Assembly (NCBI GenBank): GCA_022828595.1
Contig: JAKGHH010000007.1
Span: forward strand, 40,672,356-40,736,355
Origin: Nelumbo lutea
Taxonomy: Eukaryota; Streptophyta; Magnoliopsida; Proteales; Nelumbonaceae
Direction: 5' to 3'
Length of the DNA stretch: 64,000 nucleotides
The notes beneath the pieces were generated by a model. That model had not been told where the DNA came from. It ran no database searches and was given only the letters and a program-made list of their open reading frames with translations. Shown here piece after piece: positions 9,079-20,840 of the stretch (the stretch's first letter is position 1; every line of letters starts with the position of its first letter). Made by a program: the position numbers and the translations under genes.

Positions 9079-11024
9079 ATGTCTTCCTCGTCCGCTGAGT
9101 TTTCCTGATCTTCTTCCTCTTCTTCAACTTCCTCTGCTTCAACTTCTTCTAGTTTCGAGTTTGAGCCGAGGTCTCTTACCGAGGCTGCCACGCTTGTTGT
9201 TCCTAGGGCTGGTGGCTAGGAGGCCGAGGCTGGGAACATTGGGGGCTTCATCTTGAGCGATCGGCCAATGCTGAGGTTGCTGAGACTGGGCCATTGACTA
9301 TGGTAGTTGATCTTCCTGTAAGGGCCAGTCATCGGTTTGGGACCACCCATACTGTCTGATGCCCGGTGATGTTGGCCGTATCCGAGCTTTGTACTATATC
9401 CCCATCGAATTTGAGACTAGGTGTCCAAGAGCTGGTGAGAGGCACATAGATGCTCAGCTGGGAGAGATCTATGTGTACGAACACAACCTGATGGTCGGGC
9501 TGAGATTCTTGCTACATGAGGGTCTTGTAGAGGTGTTCAGATGGTACCAGGTATTATTGTCAGTACAATTGATGCCGAACTCATTTAGGTTTCTGATCGG
9601 TCTAATGTCTTACTGTTCTATTCTCAACCTTGTACTCAACCTTGGGATGATCAACTATTTTCTCCAACTAAAGCATCACCAACAGGGGTATAACTACTAC
9701 TCAGCCAGGTAGTGCATCAAAATGTTGGTCGGGACCTCGACCTCGGTTAAGCACTAGAAGGAGAGGTTCTTCTTCATGAGTTGTCCTGAGACCTGGCCTC
9801 TGCCAGTCGAGCTCCAGAAGCCAAGGACCAAGGTTAAGCAACTCGTGTTGGACCGCCTTTCTGAGGAAGAAAGGGCGGCCATAGGGATGGTCGAGGAGGT
9901 CGATGTGATGAGTTATACGTCCTTTTTGAAGTTGATCAGTGCTGGGCTGATGAGCGAGGAGGCCGGTCTGTTCGTCAACTTTCCATTGCCTTTCTTTTTG
10001 AGCTGTGTAACTTGTACTAATTCTTTGTTTGGCTTGCGCAGGTGTCGAGATGGTGACCTGTGAGGAAATCAACCACTGCATGAGAGCCGTGGCTAACAGA
10101 GTACGGTCTCGAGGGGTTTAAGGAACCCAACCCCGTTCTGGTGAGGTGCACTTGACATCTGCAGAGTGTACTCCCCAGCTGCAGAAGAGGGCAAGGTCGC
10201 TTGTGGAGGAGGTCATGCTGGTCAGTCCAGAGGAGGGCACTACTGTTGTTCGACCTTCCCCTCTGTAGGTCAGCATGCTAGAGGGTGATGGATCTGGATT
10301 TTATGTTCCATGGTGGAACATTCGCCCTAAGGATGGGCTAAGGATGGATAGTGTTCCCGAGGAGCTCCTTCGTGTTATGCTGATGTTGGCCATGTGACGT
10401 GAATTTCTCGAAACTATGAGCAGCACTTTTAGAGAGCACGCTCATGTTTCAGGCAGCTGGGGTAAGTCTTTCTGCTCGCACTAGTTATTTGTCTTAGTTG
10501 ATTACTCTTATTGACTATCTTCTTCTGCATAACACATGTACGACAATTGCTTTGATGTATTGTTTCGGTTGGTGAGGCACCTCTATGAGTTTGACCAGAC
10601 CGAGCTTGTAACCACGAAGGCCCGACTAGCTGAGCTAGAAAGCGAGGTGGTCGATCTGAGGCATGGCATGGACGAGTGGTCTGAAATGGTCCACAAGCTA
10701 AAGAAACACGTCATTGCTCTAAAGGCTGAGCAGAAGGCATCGAAGGAGAATGACAAACGAGTGTCCTGGGCCGAGGCAGAGGTGGTTGCTCGGTTCAAGA
10801 CTTCCTAGGAGTATCGAGATGAGATGGATGACTTTGCCTCGGCCTCTTGGGAGACTAGGTTCTACCTTTGTCGGGATATAGTGCTATGTTAACTTCCTGA
10901 TGCAGCCGAGGTTGTGTAGAGCCTGAGTTTGAATGATCCTGAAATACCCATCGAGGTCGGGGTCGAGACTGTAGAAGTGCCAGAGGAGGTTGAGGGGACC
11001 GGGGAGAATCCCATTGAGGTCTGA
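9079..11024 (+). pseudogene. Decayed PF04195-like gypsy-type protein gene, multi-exon
   Basis: Reading frames here resemble the plant family Pfam calls putative gypsy type transposon (PF04195, Transposase_28): a Ser-rich N-terminus from ATG 9079, a domain of the pattern GERHIDAQLGEIYVYEHNLM..GLRFLLHEGLVEVFRWYQ at about 9420-9560, a middle part (9776-9980) and a C-terminal coiled coil (10580-10800, heptad-rich, many Glu/Lys) followed by an acidic tail ending near 11024. Candidate introns are seen: an acceptor TTGCGCAG at about 10040 and a donor GGGGTAAGT at about 10460 with coding resuming near 10535. Stops (for example near 10800) make it inactive. Family known from plants, function unproven; assignment from memory of its consensus. 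Confidence 0.6.
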
Positions 11025-11640
11025 GCTGCTACTGTGGCTGTCTGTATGATTTTCTGCATTATTTTATTCTACTGCTTTTGGGGTGTTGACTTTCTTTTTG
11101 TAAACGGCTTGGTATGTCAGGCCCAAAACTATGTAAAAGTTTTTTTTCTGATTAATGGAATGATTTTATTTAGCTCCGAGCTAGTGTGCTATTCTTTGTC
11201 CTCATTCTCTCTCTCTCTCTCTTCTTAAGTCGTAGGCCTCGATCTTACTACGGATGAGGTTTGGTATGGCTGAGGTCTTAAGTCTTTGGTTTACTTGGCC
11301 GAAGCTTTTTTCGAGCTCTCGTCTCTCAGGGAAACTCGATTATTGGTCTCGGGAGCATTTCAGCTATTCGTGGGCTGGTTGTTCATTGGGTAGCTCTGGT
11401 TTGACTATCCATCAACAGGGTGTGGGGAGTTTGTTGACCACCCTCTGGCCTTTAGAGGCTGGAGCATTCTTCTTCGCTTCAAGCTTTGGCCGTCGATAGC
11501 TAAGTTGGTTTGCTTTGTCATCCATGCACTATTAAGTTATGCGTTGTGGGCTCTAGCCATTTAGTGGTCAGCTGAGTCGATGTGCATTACGTTATTTGTG
11601 TTGTGAAGTGTAGACTGTGTGTGTTGCATATGCTGTAAGG
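11025..11640. other. 3' flank of the PF04195-like gene
   Basis: No credible gene. Looks like a 3' untranslated region followed by moderately GC-rich DNA with repeated gaggt/ggccga words. A (CT)n microsatellite sits at about 11204-11222. Confidence 0.5.
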
Positions 11641-12206
11641 TATGCGTGTGGCTACCCAACCCGAAGGGGGGACGGATTTGATATGGGGTTAGGATGGAGT
11701 CGCCACCTAAATTTTTGGAAATGGGAATATAGGAAAACCTAAGATTTTTCAAGAAAAACATTTTGTTTTCTTGGTGACTCGTTGCCTGATAGGGATGAGA
11801 TTCTTAGGGTCTAGGGACCATGGTACGGTGTGGGAAGGTGTTGGGCACCCCACACACGCCCGGCTAAACTGGCTTCGAATCTATTAATGCAACATGAATT
11901 AAGCACTACAAATGAACCAAGAAAAAAGCTAATGAGTTGTCTTAAATTAAGAGGAGCAAAACTAAATGATCGAACAAATAATTCAATTGAAGAACAAATA
12001 ATTATGAAAGATGAGAAGAAGTAAAACTAAGAAGTAAGAGAGATAAAACTAACCTATTAGATTATGAAAACAAAAGAAGAAAAGAAAAGAACTATATTGA
12101 ATGAAAAGCTACGTTAAACTATACTAAAAATCAACAAAGTGGGTAATGATGCTAAGAGTGACTGCCAAAACCAACACTTTAATTAAGAAATGACTCTAAG
12201 AAATAA
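11641..12206. other. Leader-like retroelement DNA, A-rich to the right
   Basis: Contains GGAGTCGCCACC (about 11698) and, some 145 bp on, GGGAAGGTGTTGGGCACCCC (about 11841-11860). The same pair of words recurs at 63450-63570. The right part (11880-12206) is purine/A-rich noncoding DNA. Probably part of an LTR-retroelement leader; not further classified. Confidence 0.45.
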
Positions 12207-12256
12207 TCATAAGTCTATATTTTGATGCCTTAAGGGCATCATTTCAGGGGTATTTT
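12207..12256 (+). repeat. First ~50 bp of a gypsy-C LTR
   Basis: Aligns to the start of the gypsy-C 3' LTR at 30458-30511; the two share TCATTTCAGGGGTATTTTTG and the phrase ttgccttaa/atgccttaa upstream. Copia-2 begins immediately afterwards, so this is the 5' stump of the LTR into which Copia-2 inserted. Confidence 0.75.
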
Positions 12257-14195
12257 TGAAAGAATGGTAGGATCCATCTTATGGATGCCAAGAAGGGTGT
12301 GGAATGGGTGGGCGAATTTCAAAAATTTTCCTATCTTCTCCCAACTGGGAATCATATTCCCTAAATTTAGAATACAAAATTCAAGGATTCTACTTGAACC
12401 ATAATCAAACCAGATCTGAACCAAAAGGAAACAGGAAGATTATACCTGATCCGGAGAAACAATATCTCCCAAAGTTGGTGTTCACGCCCAAAGAAGAAAC
12501 CAAGATCCACTCCTGTTGAAGATGACACAGCTGTGGATGGAACGGAACCAGCAAGGTGCGTCCTACACACTGGATCCTTCGCATGAATCCTCTGGAGACT
12601 TTGAACACCGAATTTCTTTCAGTCTTTCTTGCAAGACTGGTGCAAGAACTGATTTCTTGACTTCCTATTGCTGCAAAGATCAAATCTTTCAAGAGGGAAT
12701 GGCGGTGGCTGGAGGAGAACTCCTAGGACAAAGATGGCTAAACTGCTTCTCTTCTCTCTGGAGTCTGTATGAGATCTAATCTCAGTTCGCAGGATAATAT
12801 CTTGCACACTAAAACCCCTAGTTCAAAATCTAGTATCTTTCTCTTAGGGTTTCTCCTCTTTTCTTCTTGATTAAGAAACCTCATAATTAGGAGCTATCCC
12901 AATCCAAATCAGTATCTAGATAGGGGATTATCTTAATCCTATCTGCTGATTAAGTTAGCTTACTCCTAATCTTATTAGGAGGTTACCAGATTCAAATCTA
13001 ATTTGAATTTGGTTTCCTAGAGTGGATAAGGTTAAAGGCCCAATCCTTTTGCTAACATTAATCTCAGATCTGTCGATAAAATGGTGATCATATCAGCCCA
13101 GTTCGAAATGGGCTTTTGGCCCATTAATTATTCAATGCTTAAATAGTTTCCAATCAGCTGCCCAGTTTGGCTTCTTTGTATGGCATGGGACCCAAGCATT
13201 AATCTACACACCAGCCACATAGGTTTGGCCCAGCCTTTATTACAAGGCCTAGCCGAATTCACTGAAAAGCTCGATGAACCCCTGAGCCCATCACATGGAC
13301 CCTGTGGGCCCAACACTTACATTAAGTGGTCCCTAGGCCAAGCCATCTTATAAAAACCCAGGGACTGTGGGTAGGTGCAAGATTAGTCCATCAGGTATTA
13401 TCGTAAATGGTCTTACAATTAACCTCTCAGCCCTTAATGATCAAGCACTGCTCAACAAGAGAGGACCTCTCCCTCGGCTGCAAGGAACAGTGCCACACTC
13501 TCTACTCACATAGATCCCAGGAATTAAAACCATTTGCAAACATTTCGAAAACGTACTTATACATATATATCTATATATTAATTTTGCAAAACAAAATTCC
13601 AATGATTGATATCAACTGCCGGCAGTTTGGTTTCCATCAAAGAGAGTGGCTTTCCCGATCATTACCCTTGTCCAACAAAGGGGCTGATCCTAGACCCACT
13701 CAGATGAATTCTCAGACTATCCCAATATACCCAGGTTTTGATCCCCGCAAAGGATCTCACTAATTGGCATATCAAAGACAGTCCAATCCAACACCTAGTG
13801 AAGTATCACAATCGAGTATAGGGGTCAGGTGTAACTTTCTAGTTTTTCCCATCTGTCTCCAAGGTCTAGGGCAATACTGGAAATCTAGTCTGGTTCAAGG
13901 ATTCAAGTAACCCCATACTGCATGTGTTTTGGGTCTTACCCTGGTGGCCGAGACAGGCCATCCCAACACTTGGTGGCACACCAGTTTCATCCTTGGCAGG
14001 ATAAATCTCCCCAGACTTATCCAATGGCTGTGAACATTTAAAACTAACACGAGTCTCTATAAGTGTCCAGTTTTAGGGTCTTACACAGAATTATACCAAA
14101 CAACATGAATCAAACATGCACTTTATTTATTTACACTACATAACAAAAGTACATCAAATCGGATTGAAGCTAAGGGCATACAAAACTGTCTAACA
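12257..14195 (-). repeat. Copia-2 3' LTR (full length, ~1.94 kb)
   Basis: Read on the minus strand it starts TGTTAGACAGTTTTG at 14195 and ends CATTCTTTCA at 12257, i.e. TG...CA termini. Homologous LTRs lie at 17168, 20841, 23660, 38419 and 51536. It follows the polypurine tract, so it is the 3' LTR. Confidence 0.93.
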
Positions 14196-14210
14196 GCTCC
14201 CACTTGCACT
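14196..14210 (-). promoter_or_regulatory. Copia-2 polypurine tract
   Basis: On the minus strand GTGCAAGTGGGAGC immediately precedes the LTR terminus TGTTAGACAG. This is the expected place and purine bias for the plus-strand DNA synthesis primer. Confidence 0.8.
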
Positions 14211-14722
14211 TAAATTGAATCTGGTACAACCCGGAGTCCCATACATTCCACGTGTTTCTCAAACACGTTTTGCATCAGTGGCTTAGTCAATGGGTCTGCC
14301 ACATTATCCACTGATGCTACCTTCTGAATTTGGATGTCCCCTCTACCAACGATCTCCCGTAGTACATGGTACTTCCCCTCGATGTGCTTTGACTTCGAGT
14401 GGGCCCGAGCCTCTTTAGCCTGGGTGATCATTCCATTATTGTCACACAACAACGGAATGGGTGATGTGCTGGACAGAATCACTCCCAATTCGTGTATGAA
14501 TCTCTTCATCCACATGGCTTCCTTGGCAGCTTCACTTGCGGCAATGTACTCGGCCTCGGTTGTGGAGTCTGTAGTGGACCCCTGTTTGCTGCTTTTCCAA
14601 CAAACAACACACGATCCTATCATGAAAACATACCCAGATGTAGACTTTGTATCATCTGGATCCGACTGGAAATCGGCATCGGTATACCCCAGAACTTGTA
14701 GTGAACTACCATCGAATACCAA
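14210..14722 (-). pseudogene. Copia-2 RNase H (intact domain, 170 codons)
   Basis: Uninterrupted copia RNase H. It has LGYTDADFQSDPDD (first Asp), TTEAEYIAASEAAKEAMW (Glu) and LLCDNNG (Asp), then HSKSKHIEGKYHVLRE and the C-terminal VADPLTKPL found at the end of copia polyproteins. It ends 15 bp before the LTR, as expected. The domain itself looks sound, but it is the tail of a polyprotein that is broken upstream. Confidence 0.93.
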
Positions 14723-15640
14723 ACAAAACTCTTTTGTCCTTCGAAGGTATTAAAGTATGCTCTACACAGCAGTCCAATGCTCCTGCCCTGGGTTGGCTTG
14801 GAATCTGCTTACCACACTCACCGCCTGAGCTATGTCCGGCGAGTGCACATCATGGCATACATGATGCTCGCTACGGCTGAGGCATAGGGAACGTCCCTCA
14901 TGCCCTCAATCTCCTCAGAAGTCTTGTGAGAGATTTTCTTGGAGAGAGTGATTCCGTGCTTGAAAGGAACGTTTCCTTTCTTGGAGTTCTCCATACTGTA
15001 TCTTTTCACAATTTTGTCAATGTAAGCAACCTGGGATAATCCAATTATTTTCTTCGATCTATCTCTATAGAGTTGAAGACCTAGTATATATGAAGCTTCT
15101 CCAAGATCTTTCATGGAAAACTATTGTGATATCCATACCTTGACCGAAGTCAACATTTCTACATCATTCCCAATGAGTAGGATATCGTCCACGTACAATA
15201 CCAAAAAGGTGATCTAATCCCCATCGGACTTCCTGTAAACACAGGGCTCATCCGGATTCTGCTCAAAGTCAAACATTTTGACAGTAGAATCAAAACGGAT
15301 GTTCCAACTCCTAGAAGCCTGCTTAAGTCCACATATGGATCTATTAAGTTTACATACCATGTGTTCCTGGCCAGCAGCAATGAAGCCTTGCGGCTGCTTC
15401 ATGTAGATATCTTCATTAAGATCTCCATTTAGGAACGTGGTTTTGACATCCATCTACCAAATCTCGTAGTCATGGTATGCTGCTACAACTAGCAGGATCC
15501 TAATGGATTTGAGCATGGCCACGGGGGAAAAGGTTTCCTCATAATCGATACCTTCTTTCTGAGTGTACCCTTTCGCCACCAATCGAGCTTTGTAGGTCTC
15601 AATCCTGCCATCGAGGCCCTTCTTTCTCTTGTAGATTCAT
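14723..15640 (-). pseudogene. Copia-2 reverse transcriptase
   Basis: RVT_2 domain in several frames: MDVKTTFLNGDL and RSICGLKQASRSW (15214-15453), the catalytic YVDDI box near 15178-15200, and the C-terminal KDLGEASYILGLQLYRDRSKK (14830-15114). Stops separate these pieces. Role: synthesis of cDNA from element RNA in the virus-like particle. Confidence 0.9.
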
Positions 15641-16720
15641 TTGCAACCAATTGCTTTTACCCCGGAGGGCGGATCTACTAGAGTCCAGACTGCATTGGTC
15701 TCCATTGAGTCCATCTCAGCTCTCATGGCCTGCACCCACTTCTGGGAATCTATGTCTAACATAGCTTCCGCGTAAGTTACGGGGTCCTCCTCACTAGTCA
15801 AGGTTTCCACTAGGTAACTATCTTGGTCATAACCATATCGGATTGGTGGCCTGGATACCTGAGTGGATCTTCTAGGTTGGTCACTACCTAGAACCTGTAG
15901 GACATCTCCCACTACTCCTAAGCTCTCCTCATCAAGAACTATTTCCTGACGATGGGTGTCCAGGATGTATTCGGTTTCTAAGAATTGGGCGTTTCGACTG
16001 CAGAACACTTTCTGCTCACTTGGGTCATAGAATAGATAACCCACCAAATCTTTTGGGTACACAGGCAATGACTGATTTTGGATTCCAACTTGTCCGCACT
16101 TGTTCTTTTAACGTGTGCAGGACAACCCCAAATCTTCAAGTGTCTTACACTTGGCTTCCTTCCGGTCCATAGTTCATATGAAATTTTCGGAACTAATTTG
16201 GTTGGAACTCGATTCAGCATGTAGATAGCAGTCTCTAATGCATATCCCCAAAAGGATGTGGGTAATTCTGAGCGTACGAGAAGTGACTGGACCATGTCCA
16301 ACAAGGTCCTATTCCTCCTCTCTAAAACACCGTTGAGTTGAGGTGTAGCAGGAGGAGCTAATTGTGATACTATCCCGTTGACCTTTAAGTAGTCTCTGGA
16401 TTCGTGAGAGAGATACTCACCACATCGATTTGATCGAAGGGCCTTAATTTCTCTCCCTAACTATTTCTCGACTTCTTGTCTGAACTCTTTGAACTTTTCA
16501 AATGATTCTGACTTGTGTCTCATTAGGTACACTTAGCCATATCGTGAAAAATCATCTGTAAAGGTGATGAAGTACACGTGTTGATTTTGTGTCCTAATAC
16601 TTAGGGGACCACATACATCAGTATGTATTAGGTCAAGTGTGTCTGTAGATCTTTCAGGCTTACCTTCAAATGGTCACTTAGTCATCTTACCTCGAAGGCA
16701 AGGCTCACAAATGGGAAGAT
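15641..16720 (-). pseudogene. Copia-2 integrase and linker
   Basis: Frame 15978-16304 has [23 protein letters not shown] and the GCPAHVK motif, typical of the copia integrase C-terminus. Frame 15637-16068 is the acidic linker to RT (VTYAEAMLDIDSQKWVQAM, WTLVDPPSGVKAIGCK). The catalytic core lies at about 16305-16690 with stops. Confidence 0.88.
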
Positions 16721-17167
16721 TTTCTACAGTTAGAAAATCCAAAGGACCATCCTTTACCAACCTTGTGATTCAGTCAACACCGATGTTGCCAAGTAAGTAA
16801 TGCCAAAGGCACATGGAATTTACCATATCACGATTTTTTTTCTTGGGATTTTCGACAGACGTAGTTTCATTTATTCCGTTTAACAGTAATCATATTGCTA
16901 AAATAAATAGTATCCATCAGCACACAGCTTAGAAACAAAAATTAAATTTCTTCTCAAGTTCTGCACACAAAGACAATCTTTAAGTACAAGCACTCCTTCT
17001 CTAAAAACTAATTCTACGATTCCTATTGCCGCAGCTGCAACACTTGCAGTCATTCCCAAAAATATTATCACTTCGCCATCACTCAATCTTCTGCTAACTT
17101 TGAAACCCTGCAGTAAGTTACACATATGAGTTGAAGCCCCGGAGTCAACACACCAGGACATAGAAGT
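16721..17167 (-). pseudogene. Copia-2 pre-integrase region and aspartic protease
   Basis: The protease frame (16898-17203 in minus orientation, its upper end already inside the solo LTR) shows SWCVDSGASTHMCN with the DSG catalytic triplet, and the NLIFVSKL motif. The GAG-pre-integrase segment follows with stops. At 17167 the sequence is interrupted by a plus-strand solo LTR and continues at 19112. Confidence 0.85.
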
Positions 17168-19111
17168 TGTTAGACAGTTTTGTATGCCCTTAGCTTCAAT
17201 CAAAATGATGTACTTTATGAGTTTATTGTAAATGAATATAAGTGCATATTTGATTCATGTTCTCTTGGTATGTTTCTGTGTAATACCCTTAAACTGAACA
17301 CTTAATGAAACTCGTGTTAGTTTAGAATGTTCACAGCCAGTGGGTCGGTCTAGGGGGACCTATCCTGACAAAGCTGACACTGTGGTGCCACCAAGTCGGT
17401 TGGGGTGGCCTATCTCAGCTGCCAGGGTGAGACCCTAGGCACATACAGTGTATGATTAATTGAATCTTTGAACTGGACCAGATTTCTAGTATTGCTCTGG
17501 ACCTTGGAGATTGGTGGGCAAAACTGGAAAGTTACACCCGAACCCTAGACTTGATTATGATGCCACACTAGGTGTCGGATTGGGCTGTCTTTGATGTACC
17601 ATTCAGTGAGATCCTTAGCGGGGGTCAAAACCTGGGTATGTTGGGACAATTTGAGAATTCATCTGAGTGGGTGATCATAGTGACAGGATCAGCCCCTTTG
17701 TCGGACAAAGGTAATGATCGGGGATGCACTCTCACTGATGAAAACCAAGACTGCCGGCAACCGATTTCAATCGTTGAGATTTGTTTTGCAAAATATATTT
17801 TATATTAGATATAAAAGTATCTATGTATGGTTTCTAAATTGTTTGCAAGAAGGTTTTAATTCCCGGGATCCATATAAGTGGAGAGTGCAACACTGTTCCT
17901 AGCAGCCGAGGGAGAGGTCCTCTCTTGTCGGGCAGTGTATGATCATTATGGGCTGAGAGGTTAAGTGTAAGACCATTGAGGATAATGCCTGATGGGCTAA
18001 TCTTGCATCTGCCCACAGTCACTGGGTGTTACAAGGTGGCTTGGCCCAGGGACCACTTAGTGTAAGTGTTGGGCCCATAGAGCTCATTTGATGGGTTTCA
18101 GGGGGTACACTGTCTTCAGCAGTGCATTCGGCCAGGCCTTGTGACACAGGCTGGGCTGAACCCATGTGGCCGATGTGTAGATCAATGCTTGGGTCCCACG
18201 CCATACAAGGAAGCCCAACTGGGCAGCAATTTGGAAGGTTTTTTGAGTACATAACCTTAATGGGCCTTAAGCCCATTTCGAACAGGGCTGATTTGATCAG
18301 TCATTTAAAGGGGGCGAATTCTGAAGTGGGTCAGCTAAAAGGATTGGGCTTAGACCCTATCCACTCAGAGAGTCCAAGATCTAAATAAGATTTAGATCTG
18401 GAAACCTCCTAATTAGATTAGGAGACAGCTGATCTGATTTGCAGATAAGATAAGGATTATCCCTTATCACTAAGGGACTTCTAACCCAAATATGATTTGG
18501 ATTAGCAGCTCCTAATCTGATTAGGAGCTGATCGCTTTAAGATTATAAAAGGGGAAGGGGGCGGCAGCCTAAAAACACAACATCATCAATAGCATTCTTC
18601 TCTTAAAGAAAGAGAGATTGAGAGATTTCCTGCATACTGCGAATTCTCTCCTGCCGCCACCTTCCTGCCATTGCCATTCCTTCAGTTCGATCTCCAGTTC
18701 CTGGGAGCAATCAAGATTGGATCTTGATTTCAATCTTTTGTGAAAAGATTGGTTGGAGCTGTACTCAAGTCATCCAGTTGATCCTTACGAAGGATCAAGT
18801 TCTTTTGAAGAACGTTGCTGATTCTGCTCCACCCTGCATTGCGCCATTTTCAGTGGGAGCAGATTTTGGATCCTTCCTTGGGCGTGAACACCTCCATTGG
18901 GAGATAGTATTTCTCCGTATCAGGTATAATCCTCTCCCACTCCTTTTGGTTCAGATCTGGTTCAGTTTATGGTTCAAGATTGATCCTTGAAAATATGATT
19001 TTCTAAATGGGGAATACGATTCCCAGTTGAAGGGAGAGATAAAATTTTTGAAATTCGCCCCTTATTCCGCAATCTTTGGGTGTCCATAGGATGGATCTCT
19101 CATCCCTTTAA
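17168..19111 (+). repeat. Solo copia LTR nested in Copia-2 (first)
   Basis: Starts TGTTAGACAG and ends near CATCCCTTTA, opposite in orientation to its host. Flanks are GAAGT (17163-17167) and AAAGT (19112-19116), a 5 bp target duplication with one mismatch, and removing the LTR rejoins the protease and zinc-knuckle sequence as in Copia-1. TATAAAA at 18544-18550. No internal sequence is attached, so it is a solo LTR. Confidence 0.88.
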
Positions 19112-19949
19112 AAAGTAACTAACATATTAGTTTCTATGACACAAGTTTCGACGTTACCTTTCTTAGATTCCAGGTAGGCAGGACAGTTCCTCTTCCAGTG
19201 GCTGGTCTGCTTGCAGAAGTGATAGACATCAGATGCCTTGTTCTTCTTCTGCTTCTTGGGTTTGGTAGCTTTATTCTGGGGCTTCTTTGCCTTTCTCTTT
19301 TTCTTGCCCGATTTTTTAGCTTCAGCAAGCATAACCACATGCTAATCCTTCTTTAGTTGATCTTCGGCCCTCTGCAACATATTGTTGAGTTCCTAGATGC
19401 TGACATTCAGCTTATTCATGTTGTAGTTCATTGTGAACACATTGAAGGAAGAGGGCAAAGAATTCAAGATGGCATCCACTTGCGTGCCAAGATCTAGCCC
19501 AGATCCGAGGGCTTCGAGTTCGTTAATGTAGCCCATCATCCGAAGACAATGGTCATGAACTTTCTGCCCTTTGGACATCTACACGGTCATGAACAGTTTC
19601 AGGACCTTCTGTCGATTAGAATGGTTATGCTCTTTATACATTGTCTTTAGACTGTCTAATATGTCCTTGACTAGTTCGATCTGATCGAACTGCCTCTGTA
19701 TTGAGTTGTCTAGTGAGGCAATGACAAAGTAGCGAGCTATCGAGTTCTTATCCTCCCAATCTTGGTAGTCCCTCCTACGGGCCTCAGAAGCCCTATCACC
19801 CGGATGCTCCGGGGTAGGATTTTATTTTTACCACCTTATCTAACTTTTCTGAAGTTAGGACCAGCATAAGATTTCTGTACCAGTTGGCATAATTTGGGCC
19901 CTTAAGCTTGTTACCATCTAGAAGCTTTGCGAATTGACTGTTTGCCATT
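19112..19949 (-). pseudogene. Copia-2 gag
   Basis: Continuation of Copia-2 after the solo LTR. The zinc knuckle CHFCKQTSHWKRNC (CX2CX4HX4C) is encoded near 19195-19240 after a Lys-rich stretch. The gag core follows up to the N-terminal GPNYAQWYRNLMLVL region near 19850-19950, with the start codon close to 19947. Frameshifted near 19820. Gag forms the virus-like particle and binds element RNA. Confidence 0.85.
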
Positions 19950-20840
19950 TCTGATAAAACAACAAATCATTAGTCCACAACTTTAGTTTGATTCAAGTTA
20001 CCTACATAGACATGATTTTTAATCTATGTTCCATTACCATTTGTTCAACTCTAAGATTTCCCTCCTTTCTCAGTGACGGAGACGACGAAAAAAGTCTCTA
20101 GAAATGTGGGAAATCACATGGGGTGTGTGAAGCCAACTGTTTCAGTTGCATAACCCCACCACCTTTCTGTGACGGATCATATCCACTCATCGAATGAGTT
20201 TCCCTTTGGCCTCTGTCAGACAAGGTTCAGAGCCGTTTTCAAGTAAACCTTTCTGTCCAGTGAGTGCTCACCCATCATATTCAGGTTACGCCAACGTACC
20301 GTGAGAGAGTTCCCATTTTCTAGTGAAGCTCCTCCCACATCGGTCTATGACGCCCCTATCATCTTATGAAACACTCTGACAGATCCAACAGCAAATGGAT
20401 AGCCCAATTTTATGGTGCGTTTCCTCATTACTGAAGGACCCATCATTGTGCTAATGACGGAAGGCATTTAGAGAGTCCGTCATATGGATTTCCCTATCAC
20501 ATACACTCATATTTGTTGGAGGGAGCAAAATTACGCCCTAGTTCTAATTTTAGGTCAAACTAGAGTGACTCCCACTAACTTTCATTAAGTCAGATTTCTG
20601 GTGGGCCTTAATTGGCTAGGGGTTCCGTACGCATCCCTTTTCAAGGTTGTAGAGCCCACAATGAAAGGAGGGGTCATCCAATGACCTTAAGGGACACCAT
20701 GGCAATGATGTGCATTCAGCCATAGTGTGCGCAAGAGCCACTAACGAGTCATCATGGGCCAAGTACTTATGGCCCATGGTCGCAGCACATCAAACATCCA
20801 ATCATCACATGTAAAGGAGGAATTGATCCAATCAATTAAC
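19950..20840 (-). other. Copia-2 noncoding leader, part 1
   Basis: No gene. Aligns along its length with the Copia-3 leader (49761-50645), with the same shared phrases such as ctcccactaactttcat. Interrupted at 20840 by the second solo LTR. Confidence 0.8.

Noticed and set aside
11204..11222. (CT)n tract as a core promoter element.
   Set aside because: It lies downstream of the PF04195-like gene with no following gene; treated as a plain microsatellite.
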